Shown: positions 17,488-25,597, counted from the first letter of the stretch. The stretch is 64,000 nt of DNA from Hymenobacter norwichensis DSM 15439 (GCF_000420705.1 NZ_ATVL01000006.1:868267-932266), one strand, 5' to 3'. The notes: generated from the sequence alone by a model not told the origin. A program made the numbers and translations.

Positions 17488-17495
17488 TAAAGATA
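17488..17495 (-). promoter_or_regulatory. -7 box of mutA promoter
   Basis: TATCTTTA on the minus strand, one mismatch to the Bacteroidota consensus TAnnTTTG, 37 bases before the mutA ATG. Confidence 0.5.
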
Positions 17496-17715
17496 CCAGT
17501 CGGGCGGGAAACGATGCGCCAGAAAGCCCCAAGGCAGTAAAAGTGTACGCACGATAGGCGACTTGGTGCCGCCACGCAAAAAATGAACTTCCGGCCTTTC
17601 ATTGCCCTTTAATGCCTGTCTGCAAAGCCGCCGCGCCTCCTATCAAGGAGTGGCCAGCACCGGGCAGCCATTACCGACTTTCGGGGTGGGCTTCCGTCGA
17701 ACCGTTCGGATGAGT

Positions 17716-17723
17716 TACCTTTG
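17716..17723 (+). promoter_or_regulatory. -7 box, TACCTTTG
   Basis: A perfect TAnnTTTG match 25 bases upstream of the ATG at 17749. This puts the transcript start just downstream and supports the inner ATG over the longer frame starting at 17602. Confidence 0.65.
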
Positions 17724-17748
17724 TAGTCCGTTCCTCCAGTTTTCTGCC

Positions 17749-18513
17749 ATGCACCTGTTTCCTTCACGTCTGGCGGCGCTAAGCCTGCTCGCTACTTTGG
17801 CTCTTTCAACGGCTTGCCAGCGTAGCGCATACGTAGCCAAACCGCAGTTGGCGCCTGTTACGTCCCAGCCCGTCAGTTCCGCGCTGCCCGACGACGCCAC
17901 GGCCCTAGCTACCATTGCGCCGTACCAGCAGCGCGTTACCGACCAGATGGCTATGGTACTAGGTACGGCGCCAGTTGCTATTACCAAGAATTCGGGCGAG
18001 TCGCCGTTGGCCAACTTTGTGGCCGACTTGCAGCGCACCCGTGCCAGCCGCGAAATGGGTACTCCTATTGATTTGGGCGTTATGACCAACGGTGGGTTGC
18101 GGGCGCCTCTGCCGGCCGGCCCCATCACCATGGGCTCGGTGTTCGAGCTGATGCCGTTTGAAAACGAGTTGGTGGTGCTGGATGCCTCTGGTACAGTGGT
18201 GCAGCAGTTCTTCGACTATGCGGCCCGCGTGAAAATGGCAGTTTCCGGCGCTACCTATACCGCCACGCCCGACGGCAAAGCCACGGCCATCCTCATCAAC
18301 GGACAGTTGTTCAATCCCGCCCAGGACCGGCTCTACACCATTGCCATTTCCGACTATCTAGCCGGCGGCGGCGACCAGCTGACGTTCTTCAAAACCATCA
18401 AACCCCGAGACACCGGCGTGCTGTTGCGCACCGCCATTGTCGAGCAGATTCAGGAGCTCAACAAGCAAGGCAAACCCGTGGAAGCCCGCATAGAAAACCG
18501 GGTGAAGTTTTGA
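17749..18513 (+). CDS. 5'-nucleotidase C-terminal-domain lipoprotein
   Basis: 254 residues from the ATG at 17749, chosen because a TACCTTTG box sits 25 bases upstream and the signal peptide begins there. The lipobox is LSTACQ. The rest is the C-terminal, substrate-binding half of the UshA/5'-nucleotidase family: NSGESPLANFVADLQR, TNGGLRAPLPAGPI, and FEN-LVVLDASG, then ISDYLAGGGDQLTFF. No metal-binding phosphatase half is present in this protein; it is encoded by the next gene. Together the two products should rebuild a periplasmic nucleotidase. Confidence 0.9.
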   Translation: MHLFPSRLAALSLLATLALSTACQRSAYVAKPQLAPVTSQPVSSALPDDATALATIAPYQQRVTDQMAMVLGTAPVAITKNSGESPLANFVADLQRTRASREMGTPIDLGVMTNGGLRAPLPAGPITMGSVFELMPFENELVVLDASGTVVQQFFDYAARVKMAVSGATYTATPDGKATAILINGQLFNPAQDRLYTIAISDYLAGGGDQLTFFKTIKPRDTGVLLRTAIVEQIQELNKQGKPVEARIENRVKF

Positions 18514-18579
18514 GTAAATGAGCAATCAACTAGCTGAGTAATCAGTTATCAAGTTGCTCTTCCATTCAGCCATTTACTC
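18512..18579 (+). other. stem-loop between the two nucleotidase genes
   Basis: GAGTAAATG at 18512-18520 pairs with CATTTACTC at 18571-18579, with inner AGCAA/TTGCT pairing. It may attenuate or process the transcript between the two halves; no U-tract follows. Confidence 0.5.
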
Positions 18580-18604
18580 ACCTACTTAGTTACTGTTACA
18601 TCAA

Positions 18605-19528
18605 GTGAACCGTCGCGAATTTCTTAAGCATACTGGAGTTGGAGCCGCGGGCGTAGGTCTGCTGGGGCTGAGCGTGCCGGCCGTAGCCGAAACCAAGGCA
18701 GACCGGCTGGTAATTTTGCATACCAATGATATGCACTCCCGCATCGAGCCATTCCCTGCTAATGCCGCGCAGTACGCCGGTATGGGTGGCATGGCACACC
18801 GGGCCAGCCTCATCAAGCAAATTCGGGCGCAGGAACCGCACGTGCTGCTCCTCGATTCCGGCGACATTTGGCAGGGCACTCCGTACTTCAACTTCTTCAT
18901 GGGTGAGCTAGAATACAAGCTCATGAGCCAGATGCAGTACGATGCCAGCACCCTCGGCAACCACGATTTCGATAACGGCCTGGAAGGCTTGCAGAAGCAG
19001 CTTCCCAACGCTACTTTTCCCTTCCTGATTGCCAACTACGACTTCTCGAACACCATTCTGGCGGGCCGGTTCCAGCCGTATAAGGTATTCGAGAAAGCCG
19101 GTCACCGCATTGGCGTCTTCGGGCTCGGCATTGAAATGGCGGGCTTGGTAGCTGATAAGAACTTCGGTGCCACCAAGTACCTCGACCCCATCGCCACTGC
19201 CAACGCCATGGTAGCCAAGTTGCGCGGTGCCGAAAAGTGCGACCTAGTAATCTGCCTCTCGCACCTGGGCTATAAGTACCAAGGCCAGAAAGTAGACGAC
19301 TTCAAGCTAGCTGCCGGCGCCCCTGGCATCGACCTGATTCTGGGCGGCCACACCCACACCTTCCTCGACAAGCCCGACGTGGTAGCCGGCCCCAACGGCC
19401 ACCAGACCCTTATTAACCAGGTGGGCTGGTCAGGCATCAACTTAGGCCGCCTCGACTATACGTTTGAACGGGGTACCCGCCGCCCAACAGTGGCTATGGC
19501 TGGTGTAGTGCCCGTGCGCGCTGCCTGA
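18605..19528 (+). CDS. metallophosphatase, N-terminal half of a 5'-nucleotidase, Tat-exported
   Basis: 307 residues. The twin-arginine signal (NRREFLK, then GAAGVGLLGLSVPAVA) directs folded export to the periplasm. Metal-binding phosphatase motifs follow in order: LHTNDMHS, LLDSGDIW, LGNHDFDNG, CLSHLG and GGHTHT, the full set for a dinuclear metal site. The family C-terminal domain is absent here and is encoded upstream (17749-18513). The start codon at 18605 is GTG. The gap to the upstream gene (91 bases) holds a stem-loop, so co-transcription is likely. Confidence 0.92.
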   Translation: MNRREFLKHTGVGAAGVGLLGLSVPAVAETKADRLVILHTNDMHSRIEPFPANAAQYAGMGGMAHRASLIKQIRAQEPHVLLLDSGDIWQGTPYFNFFMGELEYKLMSQMQYDASTLGNHDFDNGLEGLQKQLPNATFPFLIANYDFSNTILAGRFQPYKVFEKAGHRIGVFGLGIEMAGLVADKNFGATKYLDPIATANAMVAKLRGAEKCDLVICLSHLGYKYQGQKVDDFKLAAGAPGIDLILGGHTHTFLDKPDVVAGPNGHQTLINQVGWSGINLGRLDYTFERGTRRPTVAMAGVVPVRAA

Positions 19529-19576
19529 TAAAAGCTCGACAAATGCAAGTGAAAAAAGGGTTTTTTGTCTCCTGAG

Positions 19577-19585
19577 TTTTCCACA
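19577..19585 (+). promoter_or_regulatory. DnaA box-like site TTTTCCACA
   Basis: Matches the DnaA-box consensus TTWTNCACA, about 100 bases upstream of dnaA. A single such box suggests dnaA autoregulation rather than a full origin, as no box cluster or AT-rich unwinding element is seen. Confidence 0.45.
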
Positions 19586-19606
19586 TTTTTGTCTCCCTTT
19601 ATAAAA

Positions 19607-19629
19607 AACGGGCCTCTATGAGGCCCGTT
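19607..19629. terminator. stem-loop upstream of dnaA
   Basis: AACGGGCCTC / GAGGCCCGTT with a 3-base loop. The T-tract is on the minus strand (TTTTTTA). Confidence 0.6.
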
Positions 19630-19681
19630 CGCGCCTCCTCTATTCTGCCCACGCACCCGCTGCTTTTGTTGTAACTACTTG

Positions 19682-21172
19682 ATGTTGAAGGATTGCCATA
19701 CAGTCTGGGCCAACTGCCTTCGCGTCATCCAAGCTGCCATTGGTGAGCAGAGCTTCCGCACGTGGTTTCTACCCATTGCGCCGGTGGCGTTGCAAAACAA
19801 CGTACTTATTATTCAGGTGCCCAGTACCTATTTCTATGAGTTTCTGGAGGAGCACTACGTAGAGGAGCTGAAGCGGGCAATTCACCAGGAATTAGGTCCC
19901 GATGGCCGCCTGGAGTACAGCATTGTAGTAGACCAGGGCAACAGCCAGAACCAGCCGCGCACCCTCAACCTGCCAACCACCCGCAAAGCCACTGGCCCCG
20001 CGCCGGTAGCCACGCCCGCCGCCGCGCTAGCCACGGGCCCTATGTCGTCGTCGGCGCGTAACGTGGCTGCTGCTGCTGCCGCGCCGCCACAGGCCATGCT
20101 GCGTAACCCGTTCGAGGCCAGCAAAGCTGTGGACCGCCACTACCTGCATTCGCAGCTCAATGGCAGCTACACTTTTGAGAACTACATCGAGGGCGACTGT
20201 AACCGGCTGTCGCGCTCGGCGGGGTTGGCCGTGGCCAACAAGCCCGGCACCACCAGCTTCAATCCGCTGATGATTTATGGCGGCGTTGGCCTTGGTAAAA
20301 CGCACTTGGTGCAAGCCATCGGCAACCACATCAAGGCCAGTAACTCCGACAAGTTTGTGCTGTATGTGTCGGCCGAGAAGTTTACTAATCAGTTCATCGA
20401 GAGTTTGCGGGCCAACGCGGTGCAGGACTTCGCCAACTTCTATTTGCTGGTGGACATCCTGATTCTCGACGACGTGCAGTTTCTGTCAGGCAAGGACAAG
20501 ACGCAGGAGATGTTCTTCCACATCTTCAATCACTTGCACCAAGCCGGCAAGCAGATTGTAATGACCTCCGACCGGCCCCCGCGCGACTTGGTGGGTCTGG
20601 AAGACCGGCTGTTGTCGCGCTTTAAATGGGGCCTCACCGCCGACTTGCAAAGCCCCGACTTCGAGACGCGTATGGCCATCATCCAAAACAAAATGCAGCA
20701 GGATGGCATCGACATCCCGCCGCAAGTGGTGGAATACTTGGCGCATTCCGTAAACACCAACGTGCGCGAACTGGAAGGCGTGTTGATTTCCCTGGTAGCG
20801 CAAAGTAGCCTCAACCGCCGCGAAATTGACCTGGAAATGGCTAAGCAAGCGCTCCGCCATATTATCGAGGAAGTGGAGGCCGAGGTCAACATCGACTTTA
20901 TTCAGAAAACCTGCGCCGAGTATTTCAGCGTGCCGTTGGATTTGCTGAAGGCAAAAACCCGTAAAAAGGAAGTGGTAACGGCGCGGCAAGTAGCCATGTA
21001 TTTTGCCAAGGAACACACCAGCCACTCGCTGAAAAGTATCGGCCACCACTTCGGCGGGCGCGACCATAGCACTGTCATTCACTCCGTGCAAACCGTGTCG
21101 GACCTAATTGATTCCGATAAGAGCTTCCGCGGCCAGATTGTAGAGCTTCGCAAGAAATTCGCCGGCAAGTAG
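19682..21172 (+). CDS. dnaA: chromosomal replication initiator DnaA
   Basis: 496 residues from the ATG at 19682 (a TTG at 19679 is the alternative). Domain I is [25 protein letters not shown], followed by an Ala-rich linker (about 105-140) and the AAA+ domain with Walker [11 protein letters not shown] and Walker [11 protein letters not shown]. Arg-finger region and sensor parts are present, and domain IV has the DNA-binding signature [12 protein letters not shown]. It binds DnaA boxes and opens the origin. A DnaA-box-like site is in its upstream region. The 3' end is followed by a strong palindrome at 21194. Confidence 0.98.
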   Translation: MLKDCHTVWANCLRVIQAAIGEQSFRTWFLPIAPVALQNNVLIIQVPSTYFYEFLEEHYVEELKRAIHQELGPDGRLEYSIVVDQGNSQNQPRTLNLPTTRKATGPAPVATPAAALATGPMSSSARNVAAAAAAPPQAMLRNPFEASKAVDRHYLHSQLNGSYTFENYIEGDCNRLSRSAGLAVANKPGTTSFNPLMIYGGVGLGKTHLVQAIGNHIKASNSDKFVLYVSAEKFTNQFIESLRANAVQDFANFYLLVDILILDDVQFLSGKDKTQEMFFHIFNHLHQAGKQIVMTSDRPPRDLVGLEDRLLSRFKWGLTADLQSPDFETRMAIIQNKMQQDGIDIPPQVVEYLAHSVNTNVRELEGVLISLVAQSSLNRREIDLEMAKQALRHIIEEVEAEVNIDFIQKTCAEYFSVPLDLLKAKTRKKEVVTARQVAMYFAKEHTSHSLKSIGHHFGGRDHSTVIHSVQTVSDLIDSDKSFRGQIVELRKKFAGK

Positions 21173-21193
21173 AAGCAGATTTCCGAGTTACAG

Positions 21194-21257
21194 TTTCCGC
21201 ACAAAAGGCAAGGCCCGCACTGCTACAGCAGTGCGGGCCTTGCCTTTTGTGCGGAAA
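21194..21257. terminator. 31-bp perfect palindromic terminator
   Basis: Arms 21194-21224 and 21227-21257 are exact complements over 31 bases, separated by two bases (AC). The core is GGCAAGGCCCGCACTGCT. It lies between convergent dnaA and the gene at 21271, so it can stop transcription both ways. Confidence 0.9.
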
Positions 21258-21270
21258 TAATTCTGGATAC

Positions 21271-21762
21271 CTACGCTGCGTTGCCTTCCTGGAGCGGAAT
21301 CTGGTATTGGGCGGCGAAGGCGCGGAGTTGCTCCATGAGCAAGCGGCGGCGCTTACGGCCGCGCACTTCGCGCAAGCTCAAGGCATGAGTACCTTCCTCT
21401 CTGGTATGTAGGCGTATCTGGCGGGGTACCAGCTCTATGCGGGTGATGCTTTCGGCGGCAAACACCTGCTTGGGGCGAAACAGTCCGCCTTTGTGTACAA
21501 TGTAACCCGGCGTGAATTCTAAGTAGCTCTGGGTGCCAAACACCGGCGCGTTATGCACCAGCACGTAGCCGATGTAAATCAGGCTGAACACCAAAAACGC
21601 GTAATGCAGGAAGTGCATATCGTTCAGGCCGCTGTCCGTGACAATCAGGGCCAGCGTGTAACCTACCCAAACAATACCGAAGAACATCTGCCCCCAGAAC
21701 GGAATGCGCGATGTGTTGGCGGGTTGGAGGCGGATGCGGGTAGAAGTAGAAGCTGAAGGCAT
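21271..21762 (-). CDS. two-helix membrane protein with PH-like C-terminal domain
   Basis: 163 residues from the ATG at 21762 (longer frames have an extra 10 residues). Two adjacent hydrophobic helices (FFGIVWVGYTLALIV and FLHYAFLVFSLIYIGYVLV) are followed by a beta-rich domain (SYLEFTPGYIVHKGGLFRPKQVFAAESITRIEL) like the small bacterial PH/YdbS-type domains. It should sit in the inner membrane with this domain in the cytosol. Function unknown. It is convergent with dnaA. Confidence 0.65.
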   Translation of the reverse strand: MPSASTSTRIRLQPANTSRIPFWGQMFFGIVWVGYTLALIVTDSGLNDMHFLHYAFLVFSLIYIGYVLVHNAPVFGTQSYLEFTPGYIVHKGGLFRPKQVFAAESITRIELVPRQIRLHTREEGTHALSLREVRGRKRRRLLMEQLRAFAAQYQIPLQEGNAA

Positions 21763-21836
21763 AGCGGCGTAGATGGTCGCAACAAAGGGCAAAGAAAGCG
21801 AAAAACCGGCAACGCGGAAGGCGAAGCCGGTTTATT

Positions 21837-21890
21837 CAGTTGCCAGTTGTTTAGTTGTCAGCTGTGAGTAGCTTAACAACTGGAAACTGA
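21837..21890 (-). terminator. stem-loop between two minus-strand genes
   Basis: CAGTTGCCAGTTGTT / AACAACTGGAAACTG imperfect hairpin between the OsmC gene and the PH-like gene. Confidence 0.5.
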
Positions 21891-21908
21891 TAAGTGATAA
21901 CTCGCAAC

Positions 21909-22337
21909 TTATTTCAGCGTGGCCGACGCAAGTTCCATTTCGGGTACGGCGCTCAGCAATTGCGAAATTGGGCAGTGCTCTTTGGCATTCTCGGCTTGCT
22001 TCTGGAATTCCTCCTGCGAAATACCTTCCACTTCCCCCTCAGTAGTGAGGACGATTTTTACCACTTTTGGTACGTCGCCGGATGTATCTAGCGTTACTTT
22101 CGATTCAGTACGAATCTGCTTTACCTGGGCACCGGCTTTAGTGAGTTGGCCCGTGAGGAACATGGTGTAGCAGCCTGCGTGAGCCGCGCCAATCAGTTCC
22201 TCAGGATTGGTGCCTTTCTGGCCTTCAAACCGGGCGCCTACTGAATAAGGAGCCGAAACAGTGCCGCTTTGGGTGCTAATAGTACCGCTGCCTTTGATGT
22301 CGCCGTTCCATTCGGCTTTGCCACGTTGGTTGATCAT
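21909..22337 (-). CDS. OsmC/Ohr-family peroxiredoxin-like protein
   Basis: 142 residues from the ATG at 22337; the frame extends to 22430, but the conserved OsmC protein begins at KAEWNGDIKGSGTIST. Family signatures are the first redox Cys in AAHAGCYTMF and the second in KEHCPISQLL. OsmC/Ohr enzymes reduce organic hydroperoxides using thiol cycling between these two Cys. It should be a homodimeric cytosolic enzyme. No regulator such as OhrR is adjacent. Confidence 0.93.
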   Translation of the reverse strand: MINQRGKAEWNGDIKGSGTISTQSGTVSAPYSVGARFEGQKGTNPEELIGAAHAGCYTMFLTGQLTKAGAQVKQIRTESKVTLDTSGDVPKVVKIVLTTEGEVEGISQEEFQKQAENAKEHCPISQLLSAVPEMELASATLK

Positions 22338-22443
22338 GGTGTGGGTTGATTGAGTAGTTGAACTGTTGAGTTGGTGCCGGTAATACGGATTGCCGGCAAA
22401 TATGGGTACAGTCTTCTGATGTCCGCGCATCTTAGCGGCCTTC

Positions 22444-22451
22444 TATCTTTG
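22444..22451 (+). promoter_or_regulatory. -7 box TATCTTTG before the GH3 gene
   Basis: Perfect TAnnTTTG match 64 bases before the ATG at 22516. Confidence 0.55.
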
Positions 22452-22484
22452 GCGCGGGGGCCAGCTAGTCCTAAAGGGCTATGC

Positions 22485-22508
22485 ACCCATTCACCCATTC
22501 ACTCATTC
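22485..22508 (+). repeat. 8-base tandem repeat
   Basis: ACCCATTC, ACCCATTC, ACTCATTC in direct tandem within the 5' leader of the GH3-family gene. Confidence 0.75.
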
Positions 22509-22515
22509 ACTGCCC

Positions 22516-24012
22516 ATGGGCCTGAAATCTGCTCTTAGCCGCCCGCTGGCTTCTTACGTCGTCAGCCGCTACCAGAAGTGGCAGCAAGACCCTATTGGTA
22601 CTCAGCAGCGGATTTTACGCACTATTGTGGCAAAAGCCAGTGCCACCGCTTTCGGGCGCGACCATGATTTTGGGGCCATCCGGTCGGCGCAGGATCTGGC
22701 CCGCCTGGTGCCCGTGCGCGACTACGAGGCGTTGAGTGCATATTTTGAGCGGGTGAAGCACGGCGAGGCCCATGTGCTGTGGCCCGGCAAGCCTTTATAT
22801 CTGGCCAAAACCAGCGGCACCACCTCGGGGGCTAAGTATATTCCGCTCACCAAAGACAGTATTCCGAACCACATCAACGGAGCCCGCGACGCGCTGCTTC
22901 ACTACGTGCACCGCACCGGCAAAAGCGCGTTTCTGGATGGTAAGCTGATTTTTTTGTCGGGCAGCCCCGAGCTAGAGGAGGTGGGCGGGATTCATACGGG
23001 GAGGCTGTCGGGCATCGTCAACCACCACGTGCCGGCTTACCTGCGCCGTAACCAGCTGCCGAGCTACGCCACCAATATCATCGACGATTGGGAAACCAAG
23101 CTGGGGCGCATTGTGGATGAAACGCTGAGTGCGCCCATGACCCTGATTTCTGGGATTCCGCCGTGGGTGCAGATGTATTTTGATAGGATAGTGGCGCGCA
23201 CAGGGCGGCCAGTGGGGGAGGTGTTTCCTGATTTCAACCTGTTCGTGTACGGCGGCGTCAACTTTGAGCCCTACCGCAAAAAACTGTTCGAAACCATCGG
23301 GCGGCCAGTAGATAGTATCGAGCTGTTTCCGGCTTCGGAAGGGTTTCTGGCGTTTCAGGACGAGCCCGGCAACCCTGGTATGTTGCTGCTGCTCGATGCG
23401 GGTATCTACTACGAGTTTGTGCCGGCCGAGCGATTCTTCGAGCCTAACCCGCCCCGCCTGTCGCTGGCCGAAGTGGAGTTGGATAAGCAGTACGCGCTGG
23501 TGCTGAATTCCAACGCTGGCCTCTGGGGCTATAGCCTCGGCGACACAGTGCGCTTCACCCAGAAATACCCGTTTCGGGTGGTAGTAAGTGGGCGCATCAA
23601 GCACTTTTTGTCGGCGTTCGGAGAGCATGTTATCGGTGAGGAAGTGGAGCAAACCTTACGTGAAGCCATGCAGCAGCACCCTGAGGTGGAGGTAGTGGAA
23701 TTCACCGTAGCACCCCGCGTCAGCGACGACCCGGCCCTGCCCTCGCGCCATGAGTGGCTGGTAGAATTTGCGCGCCCGCCGCACGATGCTCCTGCTTTTG
23801 CTGCTGCCTTGGAAACCGGCCTGCGCCGCCGCAACGTGTATTACGACGACCTGCTGGCGGGCCACATTCTGGCGCCGTTGCTACTTACTGCCTTGCCGAC
23901 GGGGGCATTTCAGCGCTATATGAAAAGCCTGGGCAAGCTTGGAGGGCAAAACAAAGTGCCGCGCCTTAGCAACGACCGAACCGTGGCCGACGGCCTGTTA
24001 GGAATTGGGTAG
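22516..24012 (+). CDS. GH3-family acyl-adenylate-forming protein
   Basis: 498 residues, a full-length GH3 (auxin-responsive promoter) family member, related to plant JAR1 but common in Bacteroidota. Recognisable parts are YLAKTSGTTSGAKYIPLT, the ATP-binding loop, LFVYGGVNFEPYRK, ELFPASEGFLAFQDE, and the C-terminal QNKVPRLSNDR. The family activates a carboxylic acid as acyl-AMP and links it to an amino acid; the bacterial substrate is not known. Cytosolic. A TATCTTTG box and a tandem 8-mer precede it. Its stop codon is followed within 10 bases by the folded non-coding stretch at 24034. Confidence 0.92.
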   Translation: MGLKSALSRPLASYVVSRYQKWQQDPIGTQQRILRTIVAKASATAFGRDHDFGAIRSAQDLARLVPVRDYEALSAYFERVKHGEAHVLWPGKPLYLAKTSGTTSGAKYIPLTKDSIPNHINGARDALLHYVHRTGKSAFLDGKLIFLSGSPELEEVGGIHTGRLSGIVNHHVPAYLRRNQLPSYATNIIDDWETKLGRIVDETLSAPMTLISGIPPWVQMYFDRIVARTGRPVGEVFPDFNLFVYGGVNFEPYRKKLFETIGRPVDSIELFPASEGFLAFQDEPGNPGMLLLLDAGIYYEFVPAERFFEPNPPRLSLAEVELDKQYALVLNSNAGLWGYSLGDTVRFTQKYPFRVVVSGRIKHFLSAFGEHVIGEEVEQTLREAMQQHPEVEVVEFTVAPRVSDDPALPSRHEWLVEFARPPHDAPAFAAALETGLRRRNVYYDDLLAGHILAPLLLTALPTGAFQRYMKSLGKLGGQNKVPRLSNDRTVADGLLGIG

Positions 24013-24019
24013 TACCACT

Positions 24020-24027
24020 TATCTTGC
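24020..24027 (+). promoter_or_regulatory. -7-like box TATCTTGC
   Basis: One to two mismatches to TAnnTTTG, with a TTAG 18 bases upstream as a possible -33 element. It lies just before the structured RNA candidate. Confidence 0.4.
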
Positions 24028-24033
24028 AGGCAA

Positions 24034-24260
24034 CCGCTACCTATTCAACCATTGACGAATCTGCCTGAATAGGGTATTGCGGCGCAGATTCGTCAGGGGG
24101 TTCGACTCCCCCCATTGGCGTGGTGCTGCCCGGAAGGGCATCTGTCTTTTAACAGACCTGCCGAAGGGGAAGGAACAGGGCCTTCGGGCCCGAGCGACTT
24201 AGTGGTTTGCAACCACCCGGATACCGGCCGCCGTAGTGCTGGCGGCCTCAAGGGTGGTTC
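24034..24260 (+). ncRNA. candidate structured RNA with pseudoknot and T-arm, unknown class
   Basis: A 300-base gap between GH3 and SPFH genes whose bases are dominated by exact complementarities. Stem A pairs CCTATTCA (24040-24047) with TGAATAGG (24066-24073); stem B pairs 24053-24064 with 24084-24095 over 12 perfect base pairs. The two interlock as an H-type pseudoknot. A tRNA-like T-arm (24096-24112) has a 5-bp GGGGG/CCCCC stem and loop TTCGACT. Then follow TGCCC-GGAA-GGGCA (GNRA loop, 24127-24140), TCTGT/ACAGA (24141-24156), and a C(UUCG)G hairpin (24178-24191). The 3' end has two alternative hairpins. No acceptor strand pairs with the T-arm's flank, so it is not a plain tRNA or a tmRNA. 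It could be a free RNA or the leader of the SPFH gene. Confidence 0.6.
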
Positions 24261-24320
24261 CCTGCTGCGTTGCGTTTCTTCTCCTTCACTGGCTGGTTAC
24301 AGCTTAACTATGTAGTAGCA

Positions 24321-25052
24321 ATGGGGTTATTCACCAAAACGTATCAGGTTAAGCCAAACCAGCAGGGGTTTCTGTACCGCGACAATGTGCTGGAAAAAGT
24401 GCTGCCGCCTGGTCGGTTTGAGGTGGTGGACTGGCGCAACCGCACGGAGCTACTGCTGCTGCCCACTACCAGCCGGCTTCTAACCGTAACCAACCAGGAA
24501 GTGCTGACGCGCGACAGTATTGCGCTGCGGTTTTCGTTTGTGGTGCAGTACCGTATTGCCAACGGCCAGCAGTTCCTGAGCCAGTTCGAGTTGAACCGGC
24601 CGGCACCGCAGTTGCTGCTAGAGGCCGAGCAGCGCATTTTCCAAACCATCCAGCTGGCGGCCCGCAACAAAATTGCTGCCTTCGACAGTGAGGAGCTACC
24701 AGAGCGGCGGGCGGAACTCACAGATTTCAACAGCCCGGAGGTTGCGCAGCAGCTAGCCGAACTAGGCATTGTCATCGAGCAGGCCCAGCTTCGTGACCTC
24801 ACGTTTCCCAAAAACATTCAGGACCTGTTTGCGCGTTACCTGGAGGCGCGTATTCGTTCCAAGGCCGACTTGGAAAACGCACGTACGGCCGTAGCCACTG
24901 CCCGCGCCCTCAAAAACGCCGCCGACCAGATGAAGGGCGACGACAATCTGCGCTTCTTTCAGTATCTGGAAACCATCACCAAGATTGCCGCCAAAGGCAA
25001 GCACACGTTCCTGGTGGGCGATTATCCGGCCGGTAATAAACCTGTTTCTTAG
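24321..25052 (+). CDS. SPFH/stomatin-like (slipin) protein
   Basis: 243 residues from the ATG at 24321; a longer frame from 24270 would run through the folded RNA. After VKPNQQGFLYRDNVLEKVLPPGRF comes the SPFH/band-7 core (TVTNQEVLTRDSIALRFSFVVQYRIANG), then a coiled helical part (LEARIRSKADLENARTAVATARALKNAADQ). There is no clear N-terminal membrane helix, unlike classical stomatins. Such proteins form membrane-associated oligomers that organise microdomains or regulate proteases. A HAD gene starts 14 bases downstream, so they are likely co-transcribed. Confidence 0.88.
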   Translation: MGLFTKTYQVKPNQQGFLYRDNVLEKVLPPGRFEVVDWRNRTELLLLPTTSRLLTVTNQEVLTRDSIALRFSFVVQYRIANGQQFLSQFELNRPAPQLLLEAEQRIFQTIQLAARNKIAAFDSEELPERRAELTDFNSPEVAQQLAELGIVIEQAQLRDLTFPKNIQDLFARYLEARIRSKADLENARTAVATARALKNAADQMKGDDNLRFFQYLETITKIAAKGKHTFLVGDYPAGNKPVS

Positions 25053-25066
25053 CTCCGCCCGCATCC

Positions 25067-25516
25067 ATGCGTATTGCCTTCGACCTAGACAACACGCTGA
25101 TTCGCTGCGGCTATGATTTTCCGCTGGAAAAGCCTGCACGCTCAATGTGGGCTAAGCTACTCGGCGGAGAGCCGTTGCGGCGAGGCGTGGTAGTAGTAGC
25201 GGAATACTGCCGCCAGCGCGAATGGGAGGTATGGGTGTACACCACCTCGTACAGGAGCCATTGGTACATCCGGAAGCTGTTCTGGCTGCATGGTATCAAG
25301 TTAGGCGGCGTAGTAAATCAGCAGCGCCACGACCGGGAGGTAACGCCCCGCTGCACCAAGCATCCACCTACTTTTGGTATTGATTTGCTGATCGACGATT
25401 CGGAAGGAGTGCGGCTGGAAGGCGAGAAGTTCAACTTCAAAACGGTTGTAATTCAACCGCAAAACACCGAGTGGGCACTAAAGGTGATAGCTACGCTGCA
25501 GGAACTGGAGCACTAG
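25067..25516 (+). CDS. small HAD-like protein
   Basis: 149 residues. Motif I is FDLDNTLIR (nucleophile Asp at 5), with VYTTSYRS as motif II and LLIDDSEGV as the late Asp pair. There is no large cap domain. It is probably a phosphatase or a HAD-type hydrolase of the small phage/eukaryote-like group. It sits 14 bases after the SPFH gene, and the pair may work together. Confidence 0.75.
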   Translation: MRIAFDLDNTLIRCGYDFPLEKPARSMWAKLLGGEPLRRGVVVVAEYCRQREWEVWVYTTSYRSHWYIRKLFWLHGIKLGGVVNQQRHDREVTPRCTKHPPTFGIDLLIDDSEGVRLEGEKFNFKTVVIQPQNTEWALKVIATLQELEH

Positions 25517-25597
25517 CCGGGAAGAGAATAGCAATAATATGAGGTGAATGGTAGAAACAGGGAATGCCGTGAAAGGTAAAATTTCTCTTAATTATCC

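Noticed and set aside
17602..17748. N-terminal extension of the nucleotidase C-terminal gene
   Set aside because: A perfect -7 box lies inside this extension and the signal peptide with lipobox starts at 17749.
19529..19681. The chromosomal origin oriC next to dnaA
   Set aside because: Only one DnaA box and no repeated AT-rich unwinding element; not enough to call an origin.
22485..22508. A CRISPR-like repeat
   Set aside because: Only three 8-base units in direct tandem with no spacers; a simple sequence repeat.
24034..24113. A tRNA gene ending at the T-arm GGGGGTTCGACTCCCCC
   Set aside because: There is no 5' acceptor strand (GCCAATG or similar) to match the CATTGGC after the T-arm, no D-arm and no anticodon loop at the right distance. 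The sequence upstream folds into a pseudoknot instead.
24122..24160. A tRNA-Lys-like anticodon arm (CATCTGTCTTTTAACAGA)
   Set aside because: It resembles the tRNA-Lys anticodon arm, but the loop is 6 bases instead of 7 and no D- or T-arm fits around it.
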